64,000 nucleotides of DNA, from positions 186,001-250,000 of the forward strand of contig VZRZ01002233.1 in assembly GCA_013398175.1 (NCBI GenBank). Reading direction: 5' to 3'. The stretch comes from Climacteris rufus (taxonomy: Eukaryota; Chordata; Aves; Passeriformes; Climacteridae). The notes below the pieces were generated by a model. That model was not told where the DNA came from. It was given only the letters and a program-made list of their open reading frames with translations, and ran no database searches. Position numbers and translations under genes: made by a program. This document shows positions 36,710 to 48,167 of this stretch, piece by piece. The stretch's first letter is position 1. The number at the start of each line of letters is the position of its first letter.

Positions 36710-37390
36710 AGAGTTGGAATCTTGCCTCTTTGGAAGAGGTCCACCTCCAGTCTGAGGTGCAGATCTGACAATGTGCCTGAGCAGTGGAGAGAACAAGTTC
36801 TGCTTTGCCCCATGGCAGCATTTATTGAAAACAGGCAGCATCACAGTGGGAGTCTGAGGGCCAGGGAGCCTGGGGGATAAAACAGGGTCCATATCCCACC
36901 CGAGTACCTCCTGGCCAGCCTGGACATTCCCCTGCTGTCATCTGGCTCTAAAGTCTTTATTCCTTTCTTCCAAGGGGCTGATACCTGGTGTGTGTCTCCT
37001 GGCACTGAGCACTGCAAGGCCACTGTGGAGCACTATGTGGTGTCCCACACCATGAGAAAGCAGTGGAGGACACTAACTGCTGCCCAGGCCCACAGCGAGA
37101 TGTGGTAGGGGCTGGGGATACAGACCCCATCACGGAGGCTGGTGAGATTTCACCTGCCCTCTCCAGCAAATGCACTTGCGGTAAGAAGGTGCTGGTCTTC
37201 ATCCTGTCAGGGGCCTGCAAATTCTGCCAGCAAATCTCGGGCAGGGTTGTTAGTGCTTCCTCTGTCCAGGACAGAAGCACATCCCTGCAAACCTTCTCCT
37301 GCTGCTCCAGCACTTCTGCTTCTGGATGGCTCCTGTAAGCAAGGAAACGTGCCACAATGAGGGAAGCAGACACTTTCTGGGGTCCCAGAA
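36710..37390. other. GC-richer block of unknown nature
   Basis: After the G4 motif the sequence stays clearly richer in G and C for about 680 bases, with overlapping open frames on both strands (for example a 138-codon frame at 36957-37373 on the minus strand). No protein family or transposable-element consensus was recognised. It could be an old repeat, an untranslated exon of a noncoding RNA, or a regulatory island. Confidence 0.45.
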
Positions 37391-39136
37391 GGCATTTTGT
37401 GCAAGTACAATGCAGGTTTCAGATGAATTGATTAATTTTTTTTTATAAAAATCAATTTACGTGATCTTTTTGTGAGTTTAATACACAGGGTTTTCATGCT
37501 AGTCCTTAACGTGGCCCTTTGATAACGTAACTTCCATGTTTGTCTAGGTTCTCTGCTTTGATTTGCAGCTTTCCAAGACACTGTTACCAATGTGTGTTCT
37601 TGTGTGCACATTTTGACCAAGTCTTTCTTCCTGATTGGTTTTGTTGTAAATACTGGGTTGCAAGTCAAGGTTTTATATTCCTCCTAAGCCTGATAATGTC
37701 ATGTAAAAATAACTAAGGTGTGGTATTTTCCTAAGAAAGGCCTCAGTTTGCATTGTTCTGAGGAAATGCTAGACTTCTTCAATAATTTTTCACAGGAATT
37801 TCACCAAAGCCAGGGTAATTTTAAACTTGATCTTGAAATGAATTGCACATACTTTAAATTCTTATTTATTTAGATTCTTGCTATACATGCATGTTCATAC
37901 CTATGTACTCTAACAAGGCTGAGCAGACTGTTGAATTAATAAATAAATACTTGCAAAACTGGCCAATATTTTCAACTGTTTTAGAAGCTGTATTAAACAA
38001 ACTGAATGTCACAGTCAAATACAGTTCTGTTTTGGCAAAGGATGCACTTTCAGCACTATTTAAAAGGGATTTTAAAAGTAATGCTTTTTAAAATTTATAT
38101 AAAAATAAAACAATATCCCTGGAAAAGGTTGCAGGAAAAGACAGAGCAGTAAGTTTCACAAATATAGTCCAGTGAACTGTTGGCAAAGAATTTCTTGTGT
38201 TTTGAGCAGTGCATTGACATTTCACCTGGCATTAAAAATTCTCATGAATTAAGGAAATAGTAAATTATTAACTTGGCCTTCTGCATATCATAGCCTGTCT
38301 TTTCAGTGTAGTTTTTTGCAGTGATGTTGATTAAAAGGTAATGAATTCACCCAACATATTTAGGACCCAACTTCAAGAATAATTTTCATTTGTATTGCAC
38401 TGTTTTGCTTATGCCATGGTCCCATTCCCTGAAAGGAGATCCCGGTTGCATTTGATGAAGCAAGGGAGAAGCAGCAGTGAACTGGGCTGATAAACACTGC
38501 CATAGCTATTCTGGTTTTGTTGAACTCAGGGAGAGATGCTGTATTACCTGCTCTTTAGAGTGAATCCTGACTGTCACCAGGTTTGGCATTTCTGGTCAAT
38601 TATATCTAATTTGAAAATCTTCCACTTTTGACAGCTGACTTTCCTTTATAGTAAAACACAGTAGAGAGAAATGATGCTGGTTAATTTTATTGCAGTTCAA
38701 TGTCCAACTGGCAGTGAAAATCAAATTAAAAGAACTTGGTGTAGAACTGGGTTTGGTCTTGGTCTCTGACCTTGGCCTCTTCTTTGTCTTGGCTTTCACT
38801 TTCCATAACAAATTAAAAAAAAAAAAGAGGCTGGGTTTGAACAGCAATACTTCAAAATACGTCTTTTCTAAGAGCCCACAGTTGTTAAAACATCTTACAT
38901 TTCAGGCCTACAGGTGTTCAGGTGGTATAAAAGTCTTGTTAGGTAACAGAAGTGAGATTTTCATTTTATGCTAAATAGGAAAAAAATGTCTTATCAGAAA
39001 TTAAATAACACTAAAAGATATGATAGCAGACTCTTTAGAGAGTTAACGTTCACTGCTTCACCAGAACCATGTGTAGGTCTCATTTTTCAAGAAAAAGGAT
39101 AAGGAGGAAGGAGATTCCTTTTTGTGTTTGACATTT

Positions 39137-39168
39137 ATTCTTTTCCATATATGCCATTCTTTTCCATA
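39137..39168. repeat. Short direct duplication
   Basis: The 14-mer attcttttccatat occurs at 39137-39150 and again at 39155-39168 with a 4-base spacer, a small local duplication. Confidence 0.85.
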
Positions 39169-42100
39169 TCTTTCCCAGATCTGGTAAGACTTGTAAGTAC
39201 AGGTTTAACATAAGACACAAAATTAATTCTTGGGGTTGTTGCCACTAATGCTGAACATAATCTTCAAAATTGAGAATTGTAAGGTAATGAGAGAGGACAA
39301 TGTCCTAGAGTCATGTTTAAAAAACTCACTTTCCCCATTATCTTGGAATGTAACCGAGCGTATATTACTGAATATTGTGGCTAATGCAGAAATTGTGCGT
39401 CATTAAAGGTAATGGCCATGCTCTCTTGGTCTTCTCTGTTTATTGTGCCACAGGTGGCACCATGGGCCATTGGTCACATAAGGAAATAGGGGGAAAGAGA
39501 TGTGTAGCTAGACAGAGCGACAGCCTTTGTAGCAACATCTCATTTTTCTGCTGGCATCACTAGAGGATGTGATGTATTTCAAGGCATATTTCAACCATAA
39601 GTGTGATTTTTCAGCTGGTGCGGATAAGAATTTTTTGCCTGTCAAATGAAGTAGAAATGTGGGTGTCTCTAAGTAATTCCTTCTGAAATATAAAGATGAT
39701 GTTTTAGCAACAAGGGAAAAGTTTTACTGAAACTATTATTGATGGAAATATAGAGACATTTTGCATATTGTTATATGTCTGCAGAGGCAGATTTTTGCAA
39801 GTATGCTTGCAATAGGACAGTATTAAGTAACTGTAGAAGCAATGAAGAAAATGCGTTTATAGAAATCATAAATCACAGAAAGACTTCTAAGAAATATGCC
39901 AGCTCTTTTTTGCTAGTGCAAGATAGGATAAGAGAGATACATAACGAGATGTTTCATGGTTGTACTTTTGAAATTCAGTTTGCACATGTGCTTCTATATA
40001 ATAGAGAACTTATAAATTTCCATGGTATTTTGTTACATAATGGGATGAAACTACTAAAATAATTGTGCATCAGCATGACTTGGTTTGCCAGAAGACTCTC
40101 AATATTTTTTTTTAACAGGCCAAATTCATGCATTCTTCTCAGAAGCCTAAGTCCATTATCAGTATTCCTGAACTTAGTCATGGTTGTTAAAAACAATTAA
40201 ATCAATGTTTTTCAATTGTCAATTAATTTCACAATCTTAAAAAAAAGAACCCTTGAAACCTCTAGGATTTAAAAAAATGAAGGGCATTGAATGAGGCAGA
40301 TGCTTTTTGAAATATCCCAGAGCTGTGATAGTAAAACAGCTTTGCCCATATGCTTCATTTCACACTTTTTCAAAGGTTTTTATTGATTTGGTTAAAGTGT
40401 TGTATGAACATACCATTGCCAACAGCAGAGTATTAAGATGTGTTACCCATGATGGCACTGTAACTATGAGTTTATTTGAAATCTTTTGTTATGTAACAAA
40501 ATATCTTGTGTTGACAAATGTATGACAACCTTATGGAAAAGTCGGTAATTGCGTTGGTAGTTTACTGCCTAGTCTATCTCCTTTAAAACAAAGATCTTTA
40601 CTTGGGTAATACAGTTTCTTGAGCAGTAATTTTGATTTATCCGTACACCAGTCTTCCAAGCATCCACCTTTGCACCTTGTCTCTCATGCTAGTGACAGTG
40701 CTCTGTAATTGCAGATGACACTTTCATATATGTCCACTTTTATTCCTCTTCCCATATGTCTTATTTGTACTTACGCATGTGTTTTTCAATCCACATATAA
40801 GCCGTTACACTTGACGTTTCTTCTGCAGTTTCCCTCGTATCTCCAGTAGATTTACTTGTAAGACATTGTTTTTACCATTCACTTCTGTTTAATTAAAGAA
40901 TTTGTGCTTCTGCATCTTGATGATAGACTTTCTCTGATGACAAAGGAACATTCTGTTAAGCAGTTTCAGTACATATGGCAAATAGAACTAAAAGACAATG
41001 AAAACATAATCCGAAAGAATACACAGTGATATCAATAGCTATATGACTATGCAGCTTATATCTGTAGTTTTTATTTTTTATAAATTGAAGTACATTTACA
41101 GCAGTGTCATATTCACTTGTAACTCTTTGTTTAGATCTGCCTTGTTGCTGAAATACTGTGAAACAAAGTGAATTATATTGTTCCTTCTTTATATTCATGT
41201 CCTTTTTAGTTCTAGAAAAGGTCACATTTACATTCACATCTGAGATAAATGTGTGATGTTCCATTTTTTCAACATAATAATTAAATACCATGTAGTGCCC
41301 TTGGTGACTCTATAGCACAGGAACATTCCCCTTCAGCGTTATCACGGTCAGAAACAGTAAAGGTGCAGTGTTTGTCAGTTTCCACAGATGGCGGATTTAA
41401 TTAAAGTACTTATCTATTACGTCAAATAAATGTTTCAAATAGATAGATATTGACTCATCAATGTTTTCTGCAAGTATAAGAATTTTTCATGCCTACATTC
41501 ACAAAGCTTTTATTTTTCCCATTTTCCATGAATGGGCCTTGCATTTAAATGAGGTAATTCTCTAGGGAGGGACAAAGAAACTTAACAAACTTTGTTTTCT
41601 TTTATGCTCCATTAAGTCAATGTTTTCCTTCCCTCCTCCCTCTCTCCTTTAAAAAGCAAGTAAATGTTTATTTTGGAGCAAAATAAAGGCAGTCCCTCTA
41701 CCACACTTTTTTTTTTTGCTTCTTTTTTTCTGGTGCATAGGGTCAGAGGCAGCAAAGTTTTGCCTTTTGGTTTTTGGTCTGGGGTCATAAAATACTTGTT
41801 TTGTAGACCTTTGCCTCATCAAGTAGGCATAAACCAGCTGAGAAAAACAAACCATTTAAGACTGTGCTGTCTGGACTCTGTACATTAGTATTTTGTGCTT
41901 TCAGCTGTTGACCATGAAATGTCTGCTCATGTGTAGCAAAATAAGGGCGCAGAAGAACAAACTCCACTCTTTCCCAAACCTTTCTTACAATGAGGATACT
42001 TTAGTGAGTTCACTCAAACTGAGGAAGCTTTTTCACTGTTTTAATGGAAAGTCTCTTAGTAATTCCAAAACTTCCCTGAAATATCAAAACGCACCACATT

Positions 42101-43248
42101 TTTAAACTCTATGAAGTATAAAACCTTATTGAAGTCTAAGAATTATCTTGCTTATTAATTTAATATCTAGCTAATGTGGGTCTAGATAATTTTTATTTTG
42201 TGTTCTCCTTCCTGCGTTTCCAAGAGATCTGCAGCCCCCTTGGTTAATCTTAGCAAACCTTTTCTCTGTTAAGACACTGAAGCTCCATGCAAAAAATGCT
42301 CAAGTATTGTATTTGCTATTGCAGATTTAGATCTGTGTATTGTGTATCAGTTTCTTTAAAATAATTCTGAAGAGTTGAGTGGTGTCTAAAACTTGATTTT
42401 TTTTGTTTCCACCATTTCACTGTAGCATTTCATTCTCAGCACTTGTTTGTTGTTTTGATAAATTTTTACAAAGATTTTACAAACTTAGTCTTTCAGGCTT
42501 TTGTTTTCCATTCTTATTCTGTGTGGCAAAAAATCCCCAAACTGGCAGGTGCTAGAAAAAATGAAGGAGTAGAGCAGAGGCTAGTTCCTGAACTAATGAT
42601 ACTGGTCTCCACAGTTTAGTGTAAGCCACTGTGATAGAACCTCTAGATAACTGAGCATTTAGCAGGAAGACTTACACAAGAAGTCTACCACTCAAGTTCA
42701 AACCCTCTGTACTTTGTTTGAAAAGAATTTTAAACTGTATTTGAAGAAAAAAAGTTATGTTTTCTTAATTTTTAGTTTCCTGTTTCAGTATGAATGTTCT
42801 GCATAGCTGCCTCAGCTGAATAGCTTGGATATTCAGCCTGTTGCCTTTGGTTACTGACATTGCACTGAAGACTTGAAAATATCCATATGGTTATAAAAAA
42901 TTGTCAGTCCCATATTCAGAAGTAGTTTGTTTGTTTTGCTTTCTCTATTCAAATGATTGGATTTTACTAGGAGACCAAACTATAGTAATAACCTTGTCTT
43001 GGTTTTGAAAGACAGGTGTCTGTTGAGAGAGGTTGAACCCTCCCTTAGGACAGAGAATGTGATTTTCTTTCCCTCCGAATTATTTTAATTTTGAAATTAA
43101 GGGCTTTCAGGTAAAGATATGGGAAAAGGAATTACAGTTCTTTACTAGTATCTATAAACAAGCAATAACAATAATAACAACCATAAATAGAACCAGAAAC
43201 CAATAGCAGATGACTTTCCTGTGCGGTGTAATCACGGTTGGGAAAAAA

Positions 43249-43262
43249 CCAGCAGAGGGCGC
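43249..43262 (+). promoter_or_regulatory. CTCF core motif inside the LTR
   Basis: CCAGCAGAGGGCGC fits every position of the vertebrate CTCF core CCASYAGRKGGCRS. It lies in the CpG-rich middle of the LTR. Occupancy cannot be known from sequence. Confidence 0.65.
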
Positions 43263-43308
43263 TGTTGAGCTCCCGGTCGGGCAGGGCGGTTGCGATGACT
43301 CCCGAGCG

Positions 43309-43322
43309 GCTGCAGGTGGCGC
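43309..43322 (+). promoter_or_regulatory. Second, weaker CTCF-like motif inside the LTR
   Basis: GCTGCAGGTGGCGC matches the AGRKGGCRS half of the CTCF core but differs at two positions of the first half. It lies 60 bases from, and in the same orientation as, the perfect site. Confidence 0.35.
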
Positions 43323-44247
43323 TGTGGCGCAGGGTCAGGTCAGCCTCAGGCAGCTGGTAATGGCGGACAGGCTGGAGAGCAGCCAGGCAGCTCAGAGCGG
43401 CAAAAAACAGGGCGGCAGGGGCAGGAGCCGGCCCTCTCCCGGCTACCTAGCAGGGTAGCAAGGATTTCTGCAGTCACAGCAGGCGCCGCAGTCTCGTGAG
43501 GCAGAGGGGGCAGGCGGCAGAGAAAGCCGGACTCTCTGGACTCTCCCGGCAACTGCTGCGAGAAAACGCAGCCCGGGGAAACGTGCACTTCCCAGTGGGA
43601 CAAGGGTTGAATCAAAGCTCACCCAGCCAGGAGAAGAAAAACAGGGCACAGTTGGATTTCCTCCGGTTACAGCCAAAAGCAAAAAGCAGCCTCTCCTCTC
43701 AGTGTCCAACCCGAGAGTGAGTGCCTGTTCCAATGCCCGGCTCTTCCCTTACCTGCCCCCACCCAAACACACCTTTTGTCTCTCACAAAAGAGTTGATGG
43801 CCCTAATCACCTGGCTGTTTGTTAATTAGTAACAGTGATGGAGAAAAATTCCAAGGCATCCCCCAACCTCCTACAAAACTCTAGCTTCCAATATGTGCTT
43901 CATATTTTATCTTACAGTGCCTCTTTAAACTTTGTATTTACTTTTTTTTACAAGAAGTGAGCTTAATGACCATTTGATAGTAAGTTTAACAATTACTGTT
44001 TTGTGTGTTTGATGTTTTCTTTTTAATACAGAAAAGTTGTGGTTTTACAAAGAAAGTGCAACATACCTGCTTTTATTCATGCATGACTGGCTTTTTGTCT
44101 CCTTAAATGTAACTACCAGAAGTTCATCAGTGGTATAAGACTGTAGGTCTGAGATTTGTAATGCTTTCAAATTTTTTTTAATAATATGAACTTAACACAT
44201 AAGTTTTAATTTCACGGGTGTTACAAACTTGTATACTCTTACTAAAC

Positions 44248-44297
44248 AACTCTGATTACTAAGTAACTCTGATTATACTCTGACATTACTCTGATAG
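44248..44297. repeat. Degenerate tandem repeat
   Basis: Four ctctgat or tctgat-containing units follow one another (aactctgattact, aactctgattat, actctgacatt, actctgatag), with irregular spacing. Confidence 0.6.
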
Positions 44298-47200
44298 AGG
44301 AGTTCCACACAGTTCTACAATTTCCATACATACCTAATGTTTTCTCACTTTAATTAATTCTGAAATGCATTTTTTGTTTAAATGAAGCCTTGAGAATCCT
44401 GCTTTGATGCACTAATTTCTTCCAGTGCCTGATTTGGAGAGTCATGTAAGGATGATGATTTATAATGAAGTTCATTTAATGTAACTAATTTTTTAGTAGT
44501 CTCAGAACACTTTATAGTTGTAGAATTACACTTCAAATTAATTAAAAAATTAAACAGTAAAGTAGTGACAATCATCTGCTATTCATGAAGTGTAAAAAGC
44601 TCTCATCTAAGAAATAATTTATAAATGTCTGAGAAAGGATCACCAAAACACTCTGTAAATATGCATTACTTTGTCCTGTCATTGCATAGGCTTATAATAA
44701 CAAGAATCTTTAACTTTGCAGCTGACACCATGGAACAGATAAGGGCATTGTGGCCAGTGTCATATCCATGGCAACATAGATGTCATACTGTCTTCTTTAT
44801 TCACAAGTATTAGACACCAAAGTGAGTTGTGGTGCCTTGTGGAAGGACTAGAGGAAGTATAAGTCCTCCATGTCCTCTCTGAGACAAGTGATGACACTTT
44901 GCATACTGTTTTATGTACAAGGACATTAAATAGGACAAACAATACGTATCAAGCAGCAGTGCAGGAATGAATTGAAAAGAAAATGTCTGACAACAAGTAA
45001 GAGGGTGGAGAGGGAGAGTTAGGCATGATCTATACAAAGAAGTGTGAATATGGAAAATTGGCAGGCTTTCCAAAGGCAAAATTAAATTTGTACTACTTTC
45101 CACGCTGTTAACCTTACGCAGCTGGGAGGGCACAATCCAGCTCTCCTCCCTTTCTTCTATCAACAATTGGCAATTTCCATTTAGGTCTGTGTGTGCGTTC
45201 CCTCTGACGACATTGCAGTTGCACAGCTATTACTAATGACATAATCTGAATACCACAGTTCTATTTACATGTTATTAACCATCTAATTTGTCTTGCAGAA
45301 TTGTTATTACTGCTGATTATGTACTACAGTTCCTTGAATGTGAGTCCATTAACATAGTTAGCAAATTGCCCTTTAACTCGAGCTGACCTCAGAAAACTTC
45401 ACTGACTTCACTATGTCAGGGGTACTTAGATTTAACTTTTAATGGGCTGCAGGAGCCACAGCTTTATCAGGTGTCACATATAATATAAGGCAGAATTCTA
45501 AAACCCTGAGAAAAGAAAGTATCAGCACTTAGTACTTCAAAGAGAACTTGGAAAACAAGATTTAACAGGATTTTGAAACTTCAAACCCAAGAAAGTACAC
45601 TTGAATCAACTTCATTTGTTCAAATCTTGTAATTTTCAGTGGTTAGTGTTTCTGTATGCTTGGGGCTGGCAACACAAGAAACTCCAGACAGCCATTTCTT
45701 TTAGCCAATCCACAAGCTGAGTCCACATGGTCAAGAGAATGGATGTGGCATCTGGAAAATATACTGAAGTGGAAGAGTGTCATAGGAATCCTCAGCATGT
45801 ACAGATCTGTGGATCATGTCTGAGGCAAGGCAAGAAAGTTTTTTGAGGACATATCAGGGATAACATTTTGACAACATTTTTTACTACAGTAGTTGAACAC
45901 TGAGTGAGAGATTTGACCAGAAAACAATGCTATTGCAGCAGATGTACAGGAGCAGCAAAACATACAAATGGGAAAGTGTGCTTATGTGAACCCTTACTAC
46001 AAAAGAACACTACACATTCTGGAAGGAAGAGCGCATAATCTTTTGTACTTTGTCAGCACTTAATTTTATAGTCTCGTTAATTTTTATGTGACTGGAATAT
46101 GACTTCACTTCTCCTATTAAACAGAAGTCAGTAATAACCACCTACAACAGGCCCAGTTTTGGTAGTGACGTGAAAGATGGCACTGGAGCAAATCTTTCCA
46201 TAGGCTTGTGGTATGGAGAACAAGATGTAAGCTGTGTCCCATGTTAGGAAGCAAACTATATGTGTCAGAGTAAAACTGACTCATGTCAGCTCTTGAATTA
46301 GCATGACTTGGACTATGCCTGTACGGATAGGTTGTACTTCACCACTTTGCTATTTGCAACCTTGCTATTGAGATTGCAAAGCTTCTGAAACAAGCTCATG
46401 AAATAAAGGTGGTGGGACACCCAGGTAGGAACTCAAGCATATATAGTCTCCTACTGTACCATATGCTTGAGACCAGGATGCCAGGGACTGGGACTCCACC
46501 TGGTTTTCTTTGTCTGAGTGTACTCACAGCAGTGGGTAAACAGTTGGTGCTTCTATGTTTCTTCTTCTTGTGACTGACCCACATGTAACAGGAGCTTAAC
46601 CCAATCAAAAGAGTAACTGGTCTCTTCCACAAGAACTGACATCCCTCTGACAGGACCAGTTTGCTTTATGGCACAGGTATTGCAGCAGCATCAAAGCACT
46701 GGGGCCATTTAAGAGGCCAGAAGAATTTAAATAGTACCATTTGAAGGAGTTTGGTGCAGCGATATGTTAGCACAGCAGCTTGCCATGTCAAGTAGTTTTT
46801 ATTTGAATAATTGGTCAATTTGTTGACATTGTCTTGACACTGTCTGTAGAGGATTCTTGACCAACTGAAATATAATGCAGCAGTGTAAGAGCAATATCTG
46901 GCCTACGAAGAATCAGAGATATGGCAAAACTGCCTATTACCTCTGAGAGTGGGATGGAGCAGTTCATGAAATGTTTATTGGGTTAGACTGTACCCAGGTA
47001 ATTTTAAGTCATTTTACAATGAGTAAATGGTGTTGAACTCCATTGTCATCTTGTTTGCTAGCATTCACATGCTGAAGGATATTAAAGGATAACTACAGAA
47101 AAAAAGGAAATAATTCAAACTCTCACACATGCAATTACAAAGCAGAATATAGAGATTAACTTTATTGACTCACATTAATGCTAAAAAGAGCTGCATTATT

Positions 47201-48153
47201 AAATCCTCTAGCATTACTGTTACTCTACCACACACTCACTGGGGTTTCCTAGAGCTTATCACCTGTGCTATTCTGTGAATGTAGTTTAGCAAGTGGTTAC
47301 AGATTAAAGATGTGGGATCTAGAAATTTTTTTGTTTCCTACAGTTGAAATGTCATGGCTGAAGGGGAGAGGACAGAAAGAAGACTTAGCTTGTGTTTCAA
47401 GTTCTCATGGACTTCAAGCAGACTTAAAACATGAAAGTATCCAAACCCCCTTGCAGAACAGCATGCTATCATCTTTTTCTGAGCTATTTATGAAATAATT
47501 CATTCCTGGCGAATTTTCTGTGGCAAAAGCTGTTTTCAGACTTTTTTTTTGTGCTTGCTCATTTTCCAATTATACTTAATTGACATTTTATTGGGTAGTG
47601 GAAAAAGTTAAATCTGATCTTTCATCATTGTGGTAATGTGTTCTTTTTTAATTATTGTCACTAGTTTGGGATTTTAATTTGCATTTTAATAAGTTTAATT
47701 AAGCAATCAGTAAATATTTATTTTCAGAACAATGAGTTTGTGATTTTCAAAAAATTACTGGGGGGAAAAAAAATAGATTCCAGCCACCAGTCCAGGTGAA
47801 AATAAATGCTTCTGTTGTGCAATGAATTTTTTAAAAAGCATAGTATCTTTCTATATAAAGCTGAACATGAAGGAAGATTTAAAAATACTTTGTAGGAAAG
47901 AAATAGAAACCAAACAAGATAAATCAAAGCTTTATGATGTACAATCCACAGAGCATAAAGATAAGTCACTGAGTTTTTAAGTCACCTAATTGAAAATATT
48001 TGACTAAAAGATGTTACAAAACGAGATTACCATTTTATTAGCGGCAGATTTTTTATGTAGGAAGTGAAGCTGTTTTGAACCATATTCCTAAGATTTCTGA
48101 ATATACAGAGCTGTGTGAAATAGTTTGAGATTGTCTTGCAATTAATAGCTTCT

Positions 48154-48167
48154 CCACGAGGTGGCAC
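48154..48167 (+). promoter_or_regulatory. CTCF-like motif
   Basis: CCACGAGGTGGCAC fits the CTCF core CCASYAGRKGGCRS except for G at the fifth position. It sits among several homeodomain-like ATTA words rather than in a repeat. Confidence 0.45.

Larger units (their letters stand above)
30546..42994. other. Intergenic region downstream of ROR2, first part
   Basis: No conserved coding sequence was recognised on either strand; open frames are short and lack domain signatures. Contents I can support are a decayed old repeat near 36180-36250, a G-quadruplex motif and GC-rich block at 36685-37390, and a small direct duplication at 39137-39168. GC-richer, otherwise unexplained stretches lie at about 30990-31400 and 33550-33760. 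The rest is AT-rich single-copy-looking sequence. Confidence 0.7.
42995..43875. mobile_element. Solo LTR of an avian endogenous retrovirus
   Basis: This 881-bp block begins TGTCTTGGTTTTGAAAGACA and ends with CCTCCTACA, the TG...CA termini of a retroviral LTR. It is flanked by five-base near-repeats aacct (42990-42994) and aaact (43876-43880), consistent with a target-site duplication carrying one mismatch. Features such as ccctccgaattattttaatt, aaattaagggctttcagg and gatgg...ctggctgtttgttaatta match an LTR type I recall from songbird genomes. The middle (43225-43700) is GC- and CpG-rich. No internal retroviral genes lie beside it, so it is a solo LTR left by recombination. Orientation is uncertain: a degenerate AATAAA-like site on the minus strand near 43140 hints that retroviral sense is minus. 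Confidence 0.75.

Noticed and set aside
36353..36892. A 179-codon minus-strand open frame overlapping the G4 region
   Set aside because: It crosses the boundary between AT-rich and GC-rich sequence without change in character and has no recognisable domain. Treated as chance.
42995..43875. GC- and CpG-rich middle of this block considered as a gene promoter island
   Set aside because: The block has TG...CA ends, a near target-site duplication and an LTR-like sequence, so the CpG content is explained by the LTR.
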